Origin: Sabulicella rubraurantiaca
GTDB taxonomy: Bacteria; Pseudomonadota; Alphaproteobacteria; Acetobacterales; Acetobacteraceae
Direction of reading: 5' to 3'
DNA length: 64,000 nucleotides
Assembly (NCBI RefSeq): GCF_017355885.1
Contig: NZ_JAFEUU010000003.1
Coordinates: 124,001 to 188,000 of the forward strand
How positions within the stretch are numbered: the first letter of the stretch is position 1; every line of letters begins with the position of its first letter. The notes under the pieces were generated by a model. The model was not told the DNA's origin and made no database searches. It saw nothing but the letters and a program-made list of their open reading frames with translations. The position numbers were made by a program, and so were the translations under genes. Positions 37,812-46,378 of this stretch are shown here, one piece after another.

Positions 37812-38563
37812 GCGAGGCTCGCGCGGATGTGGTCCTCGATGCGCCGGGTCAGCGCATTGGCCTCGCCCTCGGGCCCGAATCGCTCGCCCAGGCGGATGCG
37901 AAAGACCAGCGGCAGGACGGGGCGGCGCAGCAGCGGCCAGCCCTTCTGGAGATAGGGGCTGTCTGCCTCGATCAGCACGGTCTGCACCGTCGCGCCCACC
38001 TGACGCGCCAGCACCCCGAAGGAGCGGTGGAAAGGATCGAGCGGCGGGCGCTCGGTGCGCGACCCCTCGGGAAAGATCAGCAGCGTCGCGCCTTCGCGCA
38101 CCGCGGCGGCGGCACGGCGCATCATGGCGAGCGGCGCGTCGTTGCGGATGTAGCCGGCCAGCCGGATGCCGGGGCCGAGAAAGGCGTTGTCCCACAGCGA
38201 GGCCTTGGTGATGCACACCACCCGCGGCAGGCGCGAGATGAGCAGCACCGCATCCAGCATGCTGGGGTGGTTGGCGGCGATCACCAGCCCCCGCTCCCCG
38301 CGCAGCGTGTCGATGGCGGAGTAGTCCACCCGCAGCACGCCCGTGATCCGCATCACCCAGAGTGACCAGCGGAACCCGGCCATGATCGCGAATTGCCCGA
38401 CCCGCCGCCCCTTCTCCTCGGGCAGCAGGGGGCGCAGCACCAGGGCTGCGGCGCCCCAGAGCAGGCAGCTCGCGCCGAAGACGAAGAGGCACAGCGGAAA
38501 GGCGAAGGCATACCAGAGCCGCAAGGGCCATGGCTGGGGCGCGGGGGCCGTGCGGCGCGTCAT
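37808..38563 (-). CDS. PlsC-type lysophospholipid acyltransferase
   Basis: 251 residues from ATG 38563. An N-terminal membrane segment (PLRLWYAFAFPLCLFVFGASCLLWG), then VIAANHPSMLDAVLL (NHxxxxD catalytic box) and LLIFPEGSRTERPP (FPEG). It moves an acyl group from ACP or CoA to a lipid hydroxyl in the membrane. In polyene clusters a PlsC-like enzyme may attach the polyene to a lipid or sugar. It is divergent from the methyltransferase gene, with about 80 bases between starts. Confidence 0.85.
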   Translation of the reverse strand: MTRRTAPAPQPWPLRLWYAFAFPLCLFVFGASCLLWGAAALVLRPLLPEEKGRRVGQFAIMAGFRWSLWVMRITGVLRVDYSAIDTLRGERGLVIAANHPSMLDAVLLISRLPRVVCITKASLWDNAFLGPGIRLAGYIRNDAPLAMMRRAAAAVREGATLLIFPEGSRTERPPLDPFHRSFGVLARQVGATVQTVLIEADSPYLQKGWPLLRRPVLPLVFRIRLGERFGPEGEANALTRRIEDHIRASLA

Positions 38564-38644
38564 TTCGTGGCGAAGTTCCCTGGCGTGCCCTTGCCGCCAT
38601 GCTACACGTCCGGGCCGCAAGGGGTCCAGATTGGCCGGGGAAGC

Positions 38645-39394
38645 ATGAAAAGGGATGAGGCCGGGGCGGCGCCGCCGCATGGCGTGCTCAAGGAGTATTA
38701 CGAGGCCGCGCCGGACCGGCAGCGCTTCGTGCGTGACCTCTTCGACCGCACCGCCGGCGCCTATGACCGCATCAACAACGCCCTCGCCTTCGGCTCCGGC
38801 GGCTGGTACCGCCGCCAGGCCCTGCGGCGCGCCGGGCTGGCGCCGGGGATGCGGCTGCTGGACGTGGCGGTCGGCACCGGCGCCGTATCGCGCGAGGCGG
38901 TGCGGATCCTGGGCCGGGCGGAGGATGTCGTCGGCCTCGACCTCTCCGCCGGGATGCTGGCGGTAGCGCGGCGCAACCTGCCCATCCCGCTGCTGCAGGC
39001 GGAGGCGGAGGCCATCCCGCTGGCCGATGCGAGCGTGGATTTCGTCAGCATGGGCTACGCGCTGCGCCACGCGGGCGATCTGCGCGCCTTGTTTACCGAG
39101 TTCCGCCGCGTGCTGCGTCCCGGCGGGCGCGTGCTGCTGCTGGAGATCGCGCGGCCCGAAGGGCGGTTGGCGCTCGGCGCGGCGCGGTTCTGGCTGGGCC
39201 GCGTGGTGCCGGCCGCGAGCCACCTGCTCGGCCGCCGGGCGGCGCTCTTGATGCGCTACTACTGGGACACGATCGAGCATTGCGTCCCCCCTGCCGAGAT
39301 CCTCCGCCACCTGAACGAGGTCGGTTTCGCCGAGGTGGGCTGCGACGTCCAGCTTGGCGTGATGCGCGCCTATTCGGCCCGCAAGCCCGGATGA
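38645..39394 (+). CDS. UbiE-like SAM-dependent methyltransferase
   Basis: 249 residues. AGAYDRINNALAFGSGGWYRRQALRRAGL is close to UbiE, followed by the SAM loop LLDVAVGTGAVSREAV, then VGLDLSAGML and FVSMGYALRHAGDLRALFTEFRRVLRPGG, again UbiE-like. It may be the ubiquinone methyltransferase or a pathway-specific version acting on an aryl polyene head; the C-terminal half departs from typical UbiE. Its stop overlaps the next gene's start (ATGA). Confidence 0.82.
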   Translation: MKRDEAGAAPPHGVLKEYYEAAPDRQRFVRDLFDRTAGAYDRINNALAFGSGGWYRRQALRRAGLAPGMRLLDVAVGTGAVSREAVRILGRAEDVVGLDLSAGMLAVARRNLPIPLLQAEAEAIPLADASVDFVSMGYALRHAGDLRALFTEFRRVLRPGGRVLLLEIARPEGRLALGAARFWLGRVVPAASHLLGRRAALLMRYYWDTIEHCVPPAEILRHLNEVGFAEVGCDVQLGVMRAYSARKPG

Positions 39395-40065
39395 GCGGCA
39401 CGGAGCCGCCCGCGCTCTGGCCGCTGATGGAGCGCGTGGGCGCCCGCTACGCCGCGGCACCCGCCTGGTCGCGCGGCTTCGTGCGCGGCAAGCTTCTCAC
39501 CGACCCGGTGACGCCCGCGCTGCTGCGCCTGGCGGCCGCCTCCGGCGGGCTGGGGAGCCTCGTGGATCTGGGCTGCGGACGGGGGCAGACGGGGATCGCC
39601 CTTCTCCTGGCTGGGCTGGCGGGGGAGGTGACGGGGCTCGATCTCGACCCCGCCAAGATCCGCGACGCGACGGAGGCGGCGCAGGGCCTGCCCGCGCGCT
39701 TCGCCGTGGCCGATTTGTCGGTGGCGGATGTGCCCGAGGCGGACACGGCCATGATGCTGGACGTGCTGCTGCAGATGGAGGCGGCGGCCCAGCTTCCCCT
39801 GCTCCGGCGCATCGCCGCCGCCGCGCGGCGCCGCGTGCTGATCCGCGCCTTCGACCCCGCGGCCGGCTGGCGCGCTGCCCTGGGCAGCGCGATGGAGGAG
39901 GCGGGACGGCGCATCCGCCGCGACGGCTCGCATTTCCGGCCCATGGCGCTGGAGGCGCTGGCCGCTCCCTTCCGCGAGGCCGGTTTCCGGGTGCAGGTCG
40001 CCCCCTGCTGGGGCTGGACACCCCTGCCCAACGTGCTGCTGGTGGCGGAACGTGGCGACTCGTGA
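39391..40065 (+). CDS. Class I SAM-dependent methyltransferase
   Basis: 224 residues. SAM-binding LVDLGCGRGQTGIALLLAGLAGEVTGLDLDPAKI and VLLQMEAAAQLPLLRRIAAAARRRVLIRAFDP follow the usual Rossmann order; no aromatic-specific motif is evident. Translationally coupled to the UbiE-like gene and followed 117 bases later by the ACP operon, so a tailoring role in the polyene pathway is plausible. Confidence 0.78.
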   Translation: MSGTEPPALWPLMERVGARYAAAPAWSRGFVRGKLLTDPVTPALLRLAAASGGLGSLVDLGCGRGQTGIALLLAGLAGEVTGLDLDPAKIRDATEAAQGLPARFAVADLSVADVPEADTAMMLDVLLQMEAAAQLPLLRRIAAAARRRVLIRAFDPAAGWRAALGSAMEEAGRRIRRDGSHFRPMALEALAAPFREAGFRVQVAPCWGWTPLPNVLLVAERGDS

Positions 40066-40182
40066 TGAAACCGTAGCCTCCATCTCGCTTGCGAGGGGGT
40101 GGAGCGGATTGCTAACCTGCTCTCCGTAAAGGAAATGCCGTGCGATCCGCCTGTCCGGCTGCTGGTCGCCGAGTTAAGGAAC

Positions 40183-40491
40183 ATGACGACCGTGAATGCC
40201 ATGGCGAAGCCGCTCCCGCCGGGGATCGAAGAGACCCTCGCCATCGAGGAGGAGCTGAAGCGGCTCATCATCGAGGCGCTGTCCCTCGAGACCACGCCGG
40301 AGGAAATCGACGCCGAGGCGCCGCTCTTCGGCGACGGGCTGGGGCTCGATTCGATCGACGCGCTCGAGATCTCGCTGGTCGTGTCTAAGGCCTACGGGGT
40401 CCAGCTCCGGTCGGATGACGCGCAGAACCATCGGATCTTCGCGTCGCTGCGCTCCCTCGCCGCGCATGTCGCCGCTCAGCGCCTCCGCTGA
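40183..40491 (+). CDS. Acyl carrier protein of the aryl polyene operon
   Basis: 102 residues from ATG 40183 (AAGGA seven bases upstream). The phosphopantetheine site is GLDSIDALE (Ser in DSID), within a four-helix ACP: ELKRLIIEALSLETTPEEIDAEAPLFGDGLGLDSIDALEISLVV. First gene of the operon; it would carry the growing polyene on its 4'-phosphopantetheine arm. Only one ACP is seen here, whereas enterobacterial aryl polyene clusters have two. A poor TTGCGA/TAACCT promoter pair lies at 40089-40118. Confidence 0.92.
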   Translation: MTTVNAMAKPLPPGIEETLAIEEELKRLIIEALSLETTPEEIDAEAPLFGDGLGLDSIDALEISLVVSKAYGVQLRSDDAQNHRIFASLRSLAAHVAAQRLR

Positions 40492-41008
40492 CATCTCCCC
40501 GCTTCCGGCGGAACCGTCCCAGCCCAACCGGCGCCGCCTCCTCCTGGTGGTGCTGCCGATTGGCCTCGCGCTCTGGGGGTTCGAAGTGGCGGCGGGCGCC
40601 ACGCTCCTGCGCTGGGCCGGGCCCGCGGGCGGGGCGCTGCTGGCCGCTGTGGTGAACCTGCTGGTGGCGCTGCGATTCGGCCTGTCCCTGCGCGCCGGGC
40701 GGATGCCGCTGATCTCCCATTACGCACGCTTCGACCGCCAAGGCTTGCCGCCCGAGGTCGAGGGCTACACACGCGCCCTCACGGCGCTCTGGGCTGGGCT
40801 GCTGCTGCTGGCGGCGCTGGCGCATCTGCTTCCGCTGCTGGGGCTCGGGCGCACGGGGGTGATCCTGGCCGCGCAGGCATTCCTGCTCCTCGGCGTCTTC
40901 CTGGGCGAGCACGCGGTTCGCGCCCGCCGCTTCCCGCAGCTTCGCCCCGTCACGCCCTGGGGCACGCTGGGGGCCATCGGCCGCAGCCTGGGCGCGCGCC
41001 ATGGCTGA
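40466..41008 (+). CDS. COG4648-type inner-membrane protein of aryl polyene clusters
   Basis: 180 residues from ATG 40466, overlapping the ACP gene by 26 bases. Hydrophobic helices are grouped as about 20-70 and 100-155 (LLLVVLPIGLALWGFEVAAG, GPAGGALLAAVVNLLVALRFG, and two later ones). ACP followed by this COG4648 protein and an acyl-ACP ligase is the recognised order in aryl polyene operons. Function unproven, thought to help membrane handling of the product. Confidence 0.75.
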   Translation: MSPLSASADISPLPAEPSQPNRRRLLLVVLPIGLALWGFEVAAGATLLRWAGPAGGALLAAVVNLLVALRFGLSLRAGRMPLISHYARFDRQGLPPEVEGYTRALTALWAGLLLLAALAHLLPLLGLGRTGVILAAQAFLLLGVFLGEHAVRARRFPQLRPVTPWGTLGAIGRSLGARHG

Positions 41009-42317
41009 GTCCCTGCCCCTCCTGCCGCGCCCGGCGGGGGAGGCGATCGCGTTCCGGAAAGGGCTTCCGCTCTCTGTCGCCGAGTTCCGGCGCGAAGCCT
41101 CGGCATTGGCCGCGCGCCTGCCCACGCAGGGCCATGCGGTGGATCTCTGCGCCGACCGTTCGCACTCCCTCGTCGCCTTTGCCGCCGCCGTGCTGCGCGG
41201 GCATCCGGTGCTGCTGGGCGGTGGTCGGGCCGGGGCGGCGCAGTTCCTCCCCACCGCCGCCGCGCGCTTTCCCGATGCCTATGTGCTGGCCGACGCGCCC
41301 GTGCCCGGATGCCCCCTGCCTGTGATCCGCGTGGATGGCGCACCGCCCGGCGGCGAGGCGCCGCCCTGGCCGGACATCCCGGCCGGTCGCATCGCCGCCA
41401 TCGCCTTCACCTCCGGCTCCACGGGCGCGCCGAGCGCCCACCTCAAGCCCTGGGGGGCGCTGGTCGCCGCGGCGGAGGCTGCCGCCACGCGCTTCGGCCT
41501 GCGCCACGGGGACGGCCCGCTCGCCGCCATTGCCGCCACCGTCCCGGCCCAGCACATGTACGGCTTCGAGACGACGATCATGCTGCCGCTCCAGGCGCAG
41601 GTGGCGATCGAGGCGAAGGAGACTTTCTTCCCCGGCGACGTGCTGGCGGCGCTGGAGCGCCTGCCGGGCCGCCGCATCCTCGTCACAACGCCGCTGCACC
41701 TGCGTGCCCTGCTGTCTGGCGATGCGCCCGCCCGCTCGCCTGCCGCCGTGATCTCCGCCACCGCGCCCTTAGCGCGCGAATTGGCGGCTTCGGTGGAGGT
41801 GCGCTGGGAGGCGCCGGTGCTGGAGATCTATGGCGCCTCCGAGGCAGGCTCCGTCGCCAGCCGCCGCACGGTGGAGGAGGATTCCTGGCTCCCCTATCCC
41901 GGCATCGCGATGGAGGAGGCGGCGGCGCTGGTGCCGGGGCTGGGCCGCGTGAAGCTCGGCGATGCGCTGGAGATGCTGTCCGACAGCCGCTTCCGCCTGC
42001 TGGGCCGCATCGCCGACATCGTGAAGCTCGGCGGCAAGCGTGCCTCGTTGGGCGAGTTGAATCGCGCCCTGGCCGATGTGGAAGGGGTGGAGGACGGCGT
42101 CTTCGTCGTGCCCGACGACCTGGAGCAGAACCCCGCCGCCCGGCTTTCCGCCCTGGTGGTGGCTCCTGGCCGCAGCGCGGAGGACATCCTGCTCGGGCTG
42201 CGGCGGCGGCTCGACCCAGCCTTCCTGCCGCGCCGCCTCCGGCTGGTGGAGGCGCTGCCGCGCGACGCGCTGGGCAAGCTGCCCCGCCACGCCCTGCTGG
42301 CCCTGGAGGGAAAGTGA
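41001..42317 (+). CDS. AMP-dependent acyl-ACP ligase (ApeH-like)
   Basis: 438 residues, shorter than a typical acyl-CoA synthetase. P-loop AIAFTSGSTGAPSAHLKPW, GASEAGSVASRR (the YG-S-E motif as IYGASEAG), and C-terminal LGRIADIVKLGGKRASLGELN and LPRDALGKLPRHALL with the catalytic Lys near the end (DALGKLPR). It should activate an aromatic acid (hydroxybenzoate type in known systems) and load it on the ACP. Start overlaps the upstream stop by eight bases. Confidence 0.88.
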   Translation: MAESLPLLPRPAGEAIAFRKGLPLSVAEFRREASALAARLPTQGHAVDLCADRSHSLVAFAAAVLRGHPVLLGGGRAGAAQFLPTAAARFPDAYVLADAPVPGCPLPVIRVDGAPPGGEAPPWPDIPAGRIAAIAFTSGSTGAPSAHLKPWGALVAAAEAAATRFGLRHGDGPLAAIAATVPAQHMYGFETTIMLPLQAQVAIEAKETFFPGDVLAALERLPGRRILVTTPLHLRALLSGDAPARSPAAVISATAPLARELAASVEVRWEAPVLEIYGASEAGSVASRRTVEEDSWLPYPGIAMEEAAALVPGLGRVKLGDALEMLSDSRFRLLGRIADIVKLGGKRASLGELNRALADVEGVEDGVFVVPDDLEQNPAARLSALVVAPGRSAEDILLGLRRRLDPAFLPRRLRLVEALPRDALGKLPRHALLALEGK

Positions 42318-42607
42318 CGCGCTTCGCCATCCCGGCGGACCATCCCAGCCTGCCTGGCCATTTCCCGGGCCTCCCCATCGTGCCCGGCGTCCTGCTGCTG
42401 GATGAAGTGATGCAGGCCATCGCCCGGCGGGACGGGACGGCGCCTACCGCGCTGCTGCGCGCCAAGTTCACCGCTCCCGTCGCGCCGGAGGAGGCAGTGG
42501 AGCTGGAGCTGGGTCCGCCCGGAGCGCGCGTGTCCTTCACCTGCCGCGTGGGCGCGCGCGTGGTCGCACGGGGGGAGTTCGGATGCCCGTCGGCACCCTC
42601 CCGCTGA
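42314..42607 (+). CDS. Hotdog-fold 3-hydroxyacyl-ACP dehydratase (ApeI-like)
   Basis: 97 residues from GTG 42314 (GTGA overlap). HPSLPGHFPGLPIVPGVLLLDEVMQA matches the FabA/FabZ H-F-P-x-P-P-V-P-G dehydratase motif with the catalytic His and, in the helix, an Asp/Glu. Short, one hotdog unit, as in ApeI-like dehydratases. Removes water from the beta-hydroxyacyl-ACP to form the conjugated double bond. Its end overlaps the next gene start by 25 bases. Confidence 0.85.
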   Translation: MTRFAIPADHPSLPGHFPGLPIVPGVLLLDEVMQAIARRDGTAPTALLRAKFTAPVAPEEAVELELGPPGARVSFTCRVGARVVARGEFGCPSAPSR

Positions 42608-43518
42608 ACTCCTCTCCCGCCGCGTCACCGGACTGGCGCGCGGCGCCCGAGCGCGGCTCGCCCGCGTTGCTGCGGCTGATGACGGTGATCGCCCTGCGCC
42701 TCGGCTGGCGCGTGGGCCATGCGCTGCTCTTCCCCATCACCGCCTATTTCCTGCTGACGGCGCCGCGCCCGCGCCACGCCTCGCGCGAGTTCCTGCGCCG
42801 CGCCCTCGGGCGGGAGGCGGGGTGGCGCGATCTGTGGCATCTGTATTTCAGCTTCAGCAGCACCATCCTCGACCGTGTGTGGCTCTGCACCGGGCGCACT
42901 GAGGAGTTCCGGCTGGAAATGCGCGGGCTGGACGAACTGCGCGAGCGCATGGCGCAGGGCAGGGGGGTGCTGCTGATGGGCGCCCATCTCGGCTCCTTCG
43001 AGGCGATGCGCGCCGTGGCGGATGCCGGCTGCCCGGTGGAGCTGGCCGTGCTGATGCACGAGGGCAATGCCGCCCGCGTGAAGCAATGGGCCGATGCGCT
43101 GGGGGGCGAGGCGCGCGCCGCCGCCATCATCCCGCTGGGCCAGCCCGACGCCATGCTGCGCGTGCGCGAATGCCTCGAGCGCGGCGGGCTGGTGGGTCTG
43201 CTGGCCGACCGCGCGCCGGAAGGGGCGCGCATGGTCTCCTTCCCCTTCCTCGGCGCGCCTGCGGCCTTCCCCGCGGGGCCGCACCAACTGGCCGCGGTGC
43301 TGGGCGTTCCGGTGATGCTGGCCTTCGGGCTGCGCCGCGGGCCGCGCCACTACGAGGTGCGCTTCGAGCCCTTCGAAGATCTTGCCGCCCCAGTTGCCCG
43401 CGCCGGGCGGGAGGATTTTCTGCACCGGTCGCTCGGCCGCTACGCGGCGCGGCTGGAGGACACCGCTCGGGAGGCACCCGACAACTGGTTCAACTTCCAC
43501 CGGTTCTGGGGCGCGTGA
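42583..43518 (+). CDS. HtrB/LpxL-like lipid acyltransferase of the polyene operon
   Basis: 311 residues. A membrane-anchor region (about 38-58) precedes VLLMGAHLGSFEAMRAV (a variant of the HxxxxxD/E catalytic box, H then E) and GLLADRAPEGARMVSFPFLGAPAAFPAGP, as in lauroyl/myristoyl acyltransferases of lipid A. In E. coli this activity is fused with a glycosyltransferase (ApeJ type); here the two are separate genes, the GT2 lying at 37053. Likely attaches a fatty chain to anchor the polyene. Confidence 0.85.
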   Translation: MPVGTLPLNSSPAASPDWRAAPERGSPALLRLMTVIALRLGWRVGHALLFPITAYFLLTAPRPRHASREFLRRALGREAGWRDLWHLYFSFSSTILDRVWLCTGRTEEFRLEMRGLDELRERMAQGRGVLLMGAHLGSFEAMRAVADAGCPVELAVLMHEGNAARVKQWADALGGEARAAAIIPLGQPDAMLRVRECLERGGLVGLLADRAPEGARMVSFPFLGAPAAFPAGPHQLAAVLGVPVMLAFGLRRGPRHYEVRFEPFEDLAAPVARAGREDFLHRSLGRYAARLEDTAREAPDNWFNFHRFWGA

Positions 43519-44081
43519 GGCGGCGCTTCCTCCTTGCCGCCGCGCTGGCGTTTCCGGGCGTGGCCCAGACGGAGACGCCGCTGGAGGCGCAGATGCGCCG
43601 GATGGCTGGGGTACGCAGCCGCCGCTCCCGCTTCGAGGAGGAGCGCGCCCTGCCCGAGCTGGACGTGCCCATCCCCTATAGCGGCACCCTGAGCTGGCAG
43701 GCGCCCGACCGGCTGGAGAAGCACACGACCTCGCCCATCGAAGAGCGCCTGACCGTCGCCGGGCCGCGCCTCACCTGGGAGCGACCGGATCGCGGCCAGC
43801 GCCAGGACTTCGCCCTCGCCAGCCAGCCCGAGATGGCGGCGCTGGTGGAGGCGGTGCGCGCCACGCTGGCCGGCGACCTCGCCACCTTGCAGCGCCACTA
43901 CGACATCCGCTTCGACCCGGCCGCCGACGGCAGCTGGAGCCTACGCCTCATCCCTTCCTCGCTGCGGCTGCGCGGGATGGTGCAGCGCCTTACCTTGCGG
44001 GGCGAGGGGACGGAGGTGCTGGAGGTGGAAACCCAGGAGGGCGGTGGGATCAGCCGCATGAGGATCTTCCCCCTCCCTTGA
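43515..44081 (+). CDS. LolA-like periplasmic carrier of the polyene operon
   Basis: 188 residues from GTG 43515 (GTGA overlap). Signal peptide (RRRFLLAAALAFPGVAQ), then QMRRMAGVRSRRSRFEEERAL, GTLSWQAPDRLEKHTT and later beta strands of the LolA fold. Such operon-specific LolA-like proteins are proposed to carry the lipid-linked polyene across the periplasm. Its last base is the first base of the next start. Confidence 0.82.
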   Translation: MRRRFLLAAALAFPGVAQTETPLEAQMRRMAGVRSRRSRFEEERALPELDVPIPYSGTLSWQAPDRLEKHTTSPIEERLTVAGPRLTWERPDRGQRQDFALASQPEMAALVEAVRATLAGDLATLQRHYDIRFDPAADGSWSLRLIPSSLRLRGMVQRLTLRGEGTEVLEVETQEGGGISRMRIFPLP

Positions 44082-46378
44082 TGCGACCCCTCCTGGCCCT
44101 GCTCCTGCTCGCCGCGCTGTGCGGCGCGCTGCTGGCCCGCCAACCGCCGCGCGCGGATCTCGCGGAGTTCCTGCCGCCGGGCAACAGCCCGGCCAGTGCC
44201 TTCCTGTTCCGCGAGCTGCGCTCGGGCGCGGCCACCACGCTGCTCCTCGCCGCCATCGAGGGGGCGCCGCGCGCCGAGATGGCACGGCTGTCGCGCGAGA
44301 CGGCGGCCTCGCTGCGCGCCTCGGGCCGCTTCTCTTTCGTGGGCGACGGCACGCTGCGCCTGGGCGAGGCGGAGGAAGCCTTCCTGTTCCGCCACCGCTA
44401 CCTCCTCTCCGACGAGACGCGCCCGGAGGCCTTCACGGCAGAGGCGCTGCGTCCTCGCCTGGAGGCGCTGCTGGACGGGCTCCGCAGCGCCGCGGCGCCG
44501 CTGCTGGCCCGCTTCGGCTTTGCCGACCCGACCGGTGCCTTTCCCCGCCTCGCCATGCGCTGGCTGGGGGAGAACCGGTTGGAAAACAGCGATGGCGCTT
44601 GGTTCACCGCCGATGGCCGCCGCGTGCTGTTGCTGGCCCGCTCCGCTGGCGGGGGGCTGGATGCGGAGGCGCAGCGCGAAGCCATGGACGCCTTCCGCGA
44701 GGGCTTCGCCACCGCCAGCCCACCCCCTGGCGCGCGGCTTCTCCTGAGCGGCCCCGGCGTCTTCGCGGCAGAGGCCGCCGCCTCCATCCGCGCGGATGTC
44801 GAGCTCGCCTCGGGGCTCGGTGCCGGGCTGCTGGCCCTGTTCCTGTTCTGGCGCTTCCGCTCGGCGGCGCTGCTGCTGCTGGTGGCGGTGCCGCTGCTGG
44901 CGGGCGCCCTGGCGGGCTACGCGCTGACGCTGCTGGTCTTCGGCTCCGTGCATGCGGTGGCGCTGGGCTTCGGCATGACCATGCTCGGTGTCACGGTAGA
45001 CTACCCCATCCTGCTGTTGACCCTGCGCCGCCCCGGCGAGGCGATGGGGGATGCGGCGCGGCGGCTCTGGCCGACGCTGCGCCTCGCGGCGGCGGCGGCG
45101 GCGGCGGGGCTGGTTGCCATGCTGGGTTCCGGCCTGCCGGGGCTGGCGCAACTCGGCACCTTCGCGGCGGCGGGGGTGTTGGTCGCGGCGCTGGCGACGC
45201 GCTGGCTTCTGCCGCGCCTGGCGCCGCCCGGCTTCGCGTCGGAGCCCCAGGCACTGCCGGCGATGGTGCTGCGGCCGCTGCGCGCCCTGCAAGGGCGGCG
45301 GGCCCTGGCGGCGGGGGCCATGGCACTGGCCGCGCTTGCCCTGCTCGCTTCGGGCGGTCCGCGCCTGCAACGCGACATGGCCGCGCTTTCCCCCGTTCCG
45401 GCGGCGCAGCAGAACCTGGACGCGGAACTGCGCGCGGCGCTCGGCGCGCCCGACGTGCGGGCGCTGTTCGTGATCGGCCCCGCCGCCTCGACGGAGGAGG
45501 CGCTGCGAGGCGCGGAGGCGCTGCGCCAAGCCGCCGCGCCGCTTCTCGCGCGCGGGCTGCTGGCGGGGCTCGACCTCCCCTCCGATTGGCTGCCTTCCCT
45601 CGCGACGCAGCGGGAGCGGCAGGCGGCGCTGCCCGCGGCGGAGGATCTCGCCGAGGCGCTGCGCACGGCCGCGGTCGGGCTGCCCTTCCGCCCCACGGCC
45701 TTTGGCCGCTTCGAGGCGGCGGTGGTGGAAAGCCGCGCCCTCGACCCCGTCACCACTGCGGCCTTCGCGCGCGAGGCCCCCGTGCTTTCCGCGCGGCTTT
45801 CGCCCCTTCTCGCCCAGCAGGGCGATGCGCATTGGGCCATCGCCCCCGCCAGCGGCGTCTCCGATCCCCTGGCGCTGGAAGCGGCAGCGGCGGGGCTGGG
45901 CCTGCCGGGCGTCGCTTTCCTGGACACCAAGCTGGAGATGGAGCGGCTGCTGCTCGCCTATGGGGCGGCCACGCTGGGCTGGGCGGCGGCGGGTGGGGCG
46001 CTTGTCCTGCTGATCCTCGGCTGGGGGCTGGGCGGGCTGCGCCCGGCGCTGCGCGCGGCGGGGCCGATCGGGGGCGCGCTGCTCCTGGCCCTTGCCGTCC
46101 TCGCCCTGGCGGGCGAGGCGCTGAACCTGTTCCACCTCGCCGCTCTTTTGCTGCTGGCGGGACTTGCCATAGATTATGCGCTGTTCCTCGCCCGCGCCGA
46201 GATGGACCCACGCACCTTGGAAGCCGTTCTGTCCTGCGTCCTTTCCACGCTCCTGACCTTCGGCCTCCTGCTGGTCTGTGAAACCCCGGTGCTGCGCGGC
46301 ATCGGCCTCACCGTGAGCGCGGGGGTCGCCTCGGCCTTCCTGCTCGCCCTGGCCCTCCTGCCCCGGCAGGTGGCATGA
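44081..46378 (+). CDS. MMPL/RND-type exporter of the polyene operon
   Basis: 765 residues from ATG 44081. Two repeats, each a single N-terminal helix, a large periplasmic domain (about 25-230 and 420-620) and a bundle of hydrophobic helices (about 235-400 and 625-760). SVHAVALGFGMTMLGVTVDYPILLLTL holds the conserved acidic residue of MMPL transporters in helix 4 (VDYP); the second copy has LAGLAIDYALFLARA (IDYA). A proton-driven lifter of lipid-linked polyene. The 45087-45106 GCG run encodes a poly-Ala segment. Confidence 0.9.
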   Translation: MRPLLALLLLAALCGALLARQPPRADLAEFLPPGNSPASAFLFRELRSGAATTLLLAAIEGAPRAEMARLSRETAASLRASGRFSFVGDGTLRLGEAEEAFLFRHRYLLSDETRPEAFTAEALRPRLEALLDGLRSAAAPLLARFGFADPTGAFPRLAMRWLGENRLENSDGAWFTADGRRVLLLARSAGGGLDAEAQREAMDAFREGFATASPPPGARLLLSGPGVFAAEAAASIRADVELASGLGAGLLALFLFWRFRSAALLLLVAVPLLAGALAGYALTLLVFGSVHAVALGFGMTMLGVTVDYPILLLTLRRPGEAMGDAARRLWPTLRLAAAAAAAGLVAMLGSGLPGLAQLGTFAAAGVLVAALATRWLLPRLAPPGFASEPQALPAMVLRPLRALQGRRALAAGAMALAALALLASGGPRLQRDMAALSPVPAAQQNLDAELRAALGAPDVRALFVIGPAASTEEALRGAEALRQAAAPLLARGLLAGLDLPSDWLPSLATQRERQAALPAAEDLAEALRTAAVGLPFRPTAFGRFEAAVVESRALDPVTTAAFAREAPVLSARLSPLLAQQGDAHWAIAPASGVSDPLALEAAAAGLGLPGVAFLDTKLEMERLLLAYGAATLGWAAAGGALVLLILGWGLGGLRPALRAAGPIGGALLLALAVLALAGEALNLFHLAALLLLAGLAIDYALFLARAEMDPRTLEAVLSCVLSTLLTFGLLLVCETPVLRGIGLTVSAGVASAFLLALALLPRQVA

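Noticed and set aside
45087-45106. GCG triplet run resembling a microsatellite
   Set aside because: It encodes a poly-Ala stretch in a helix of the exporter, a usual result of GC-rich codons.
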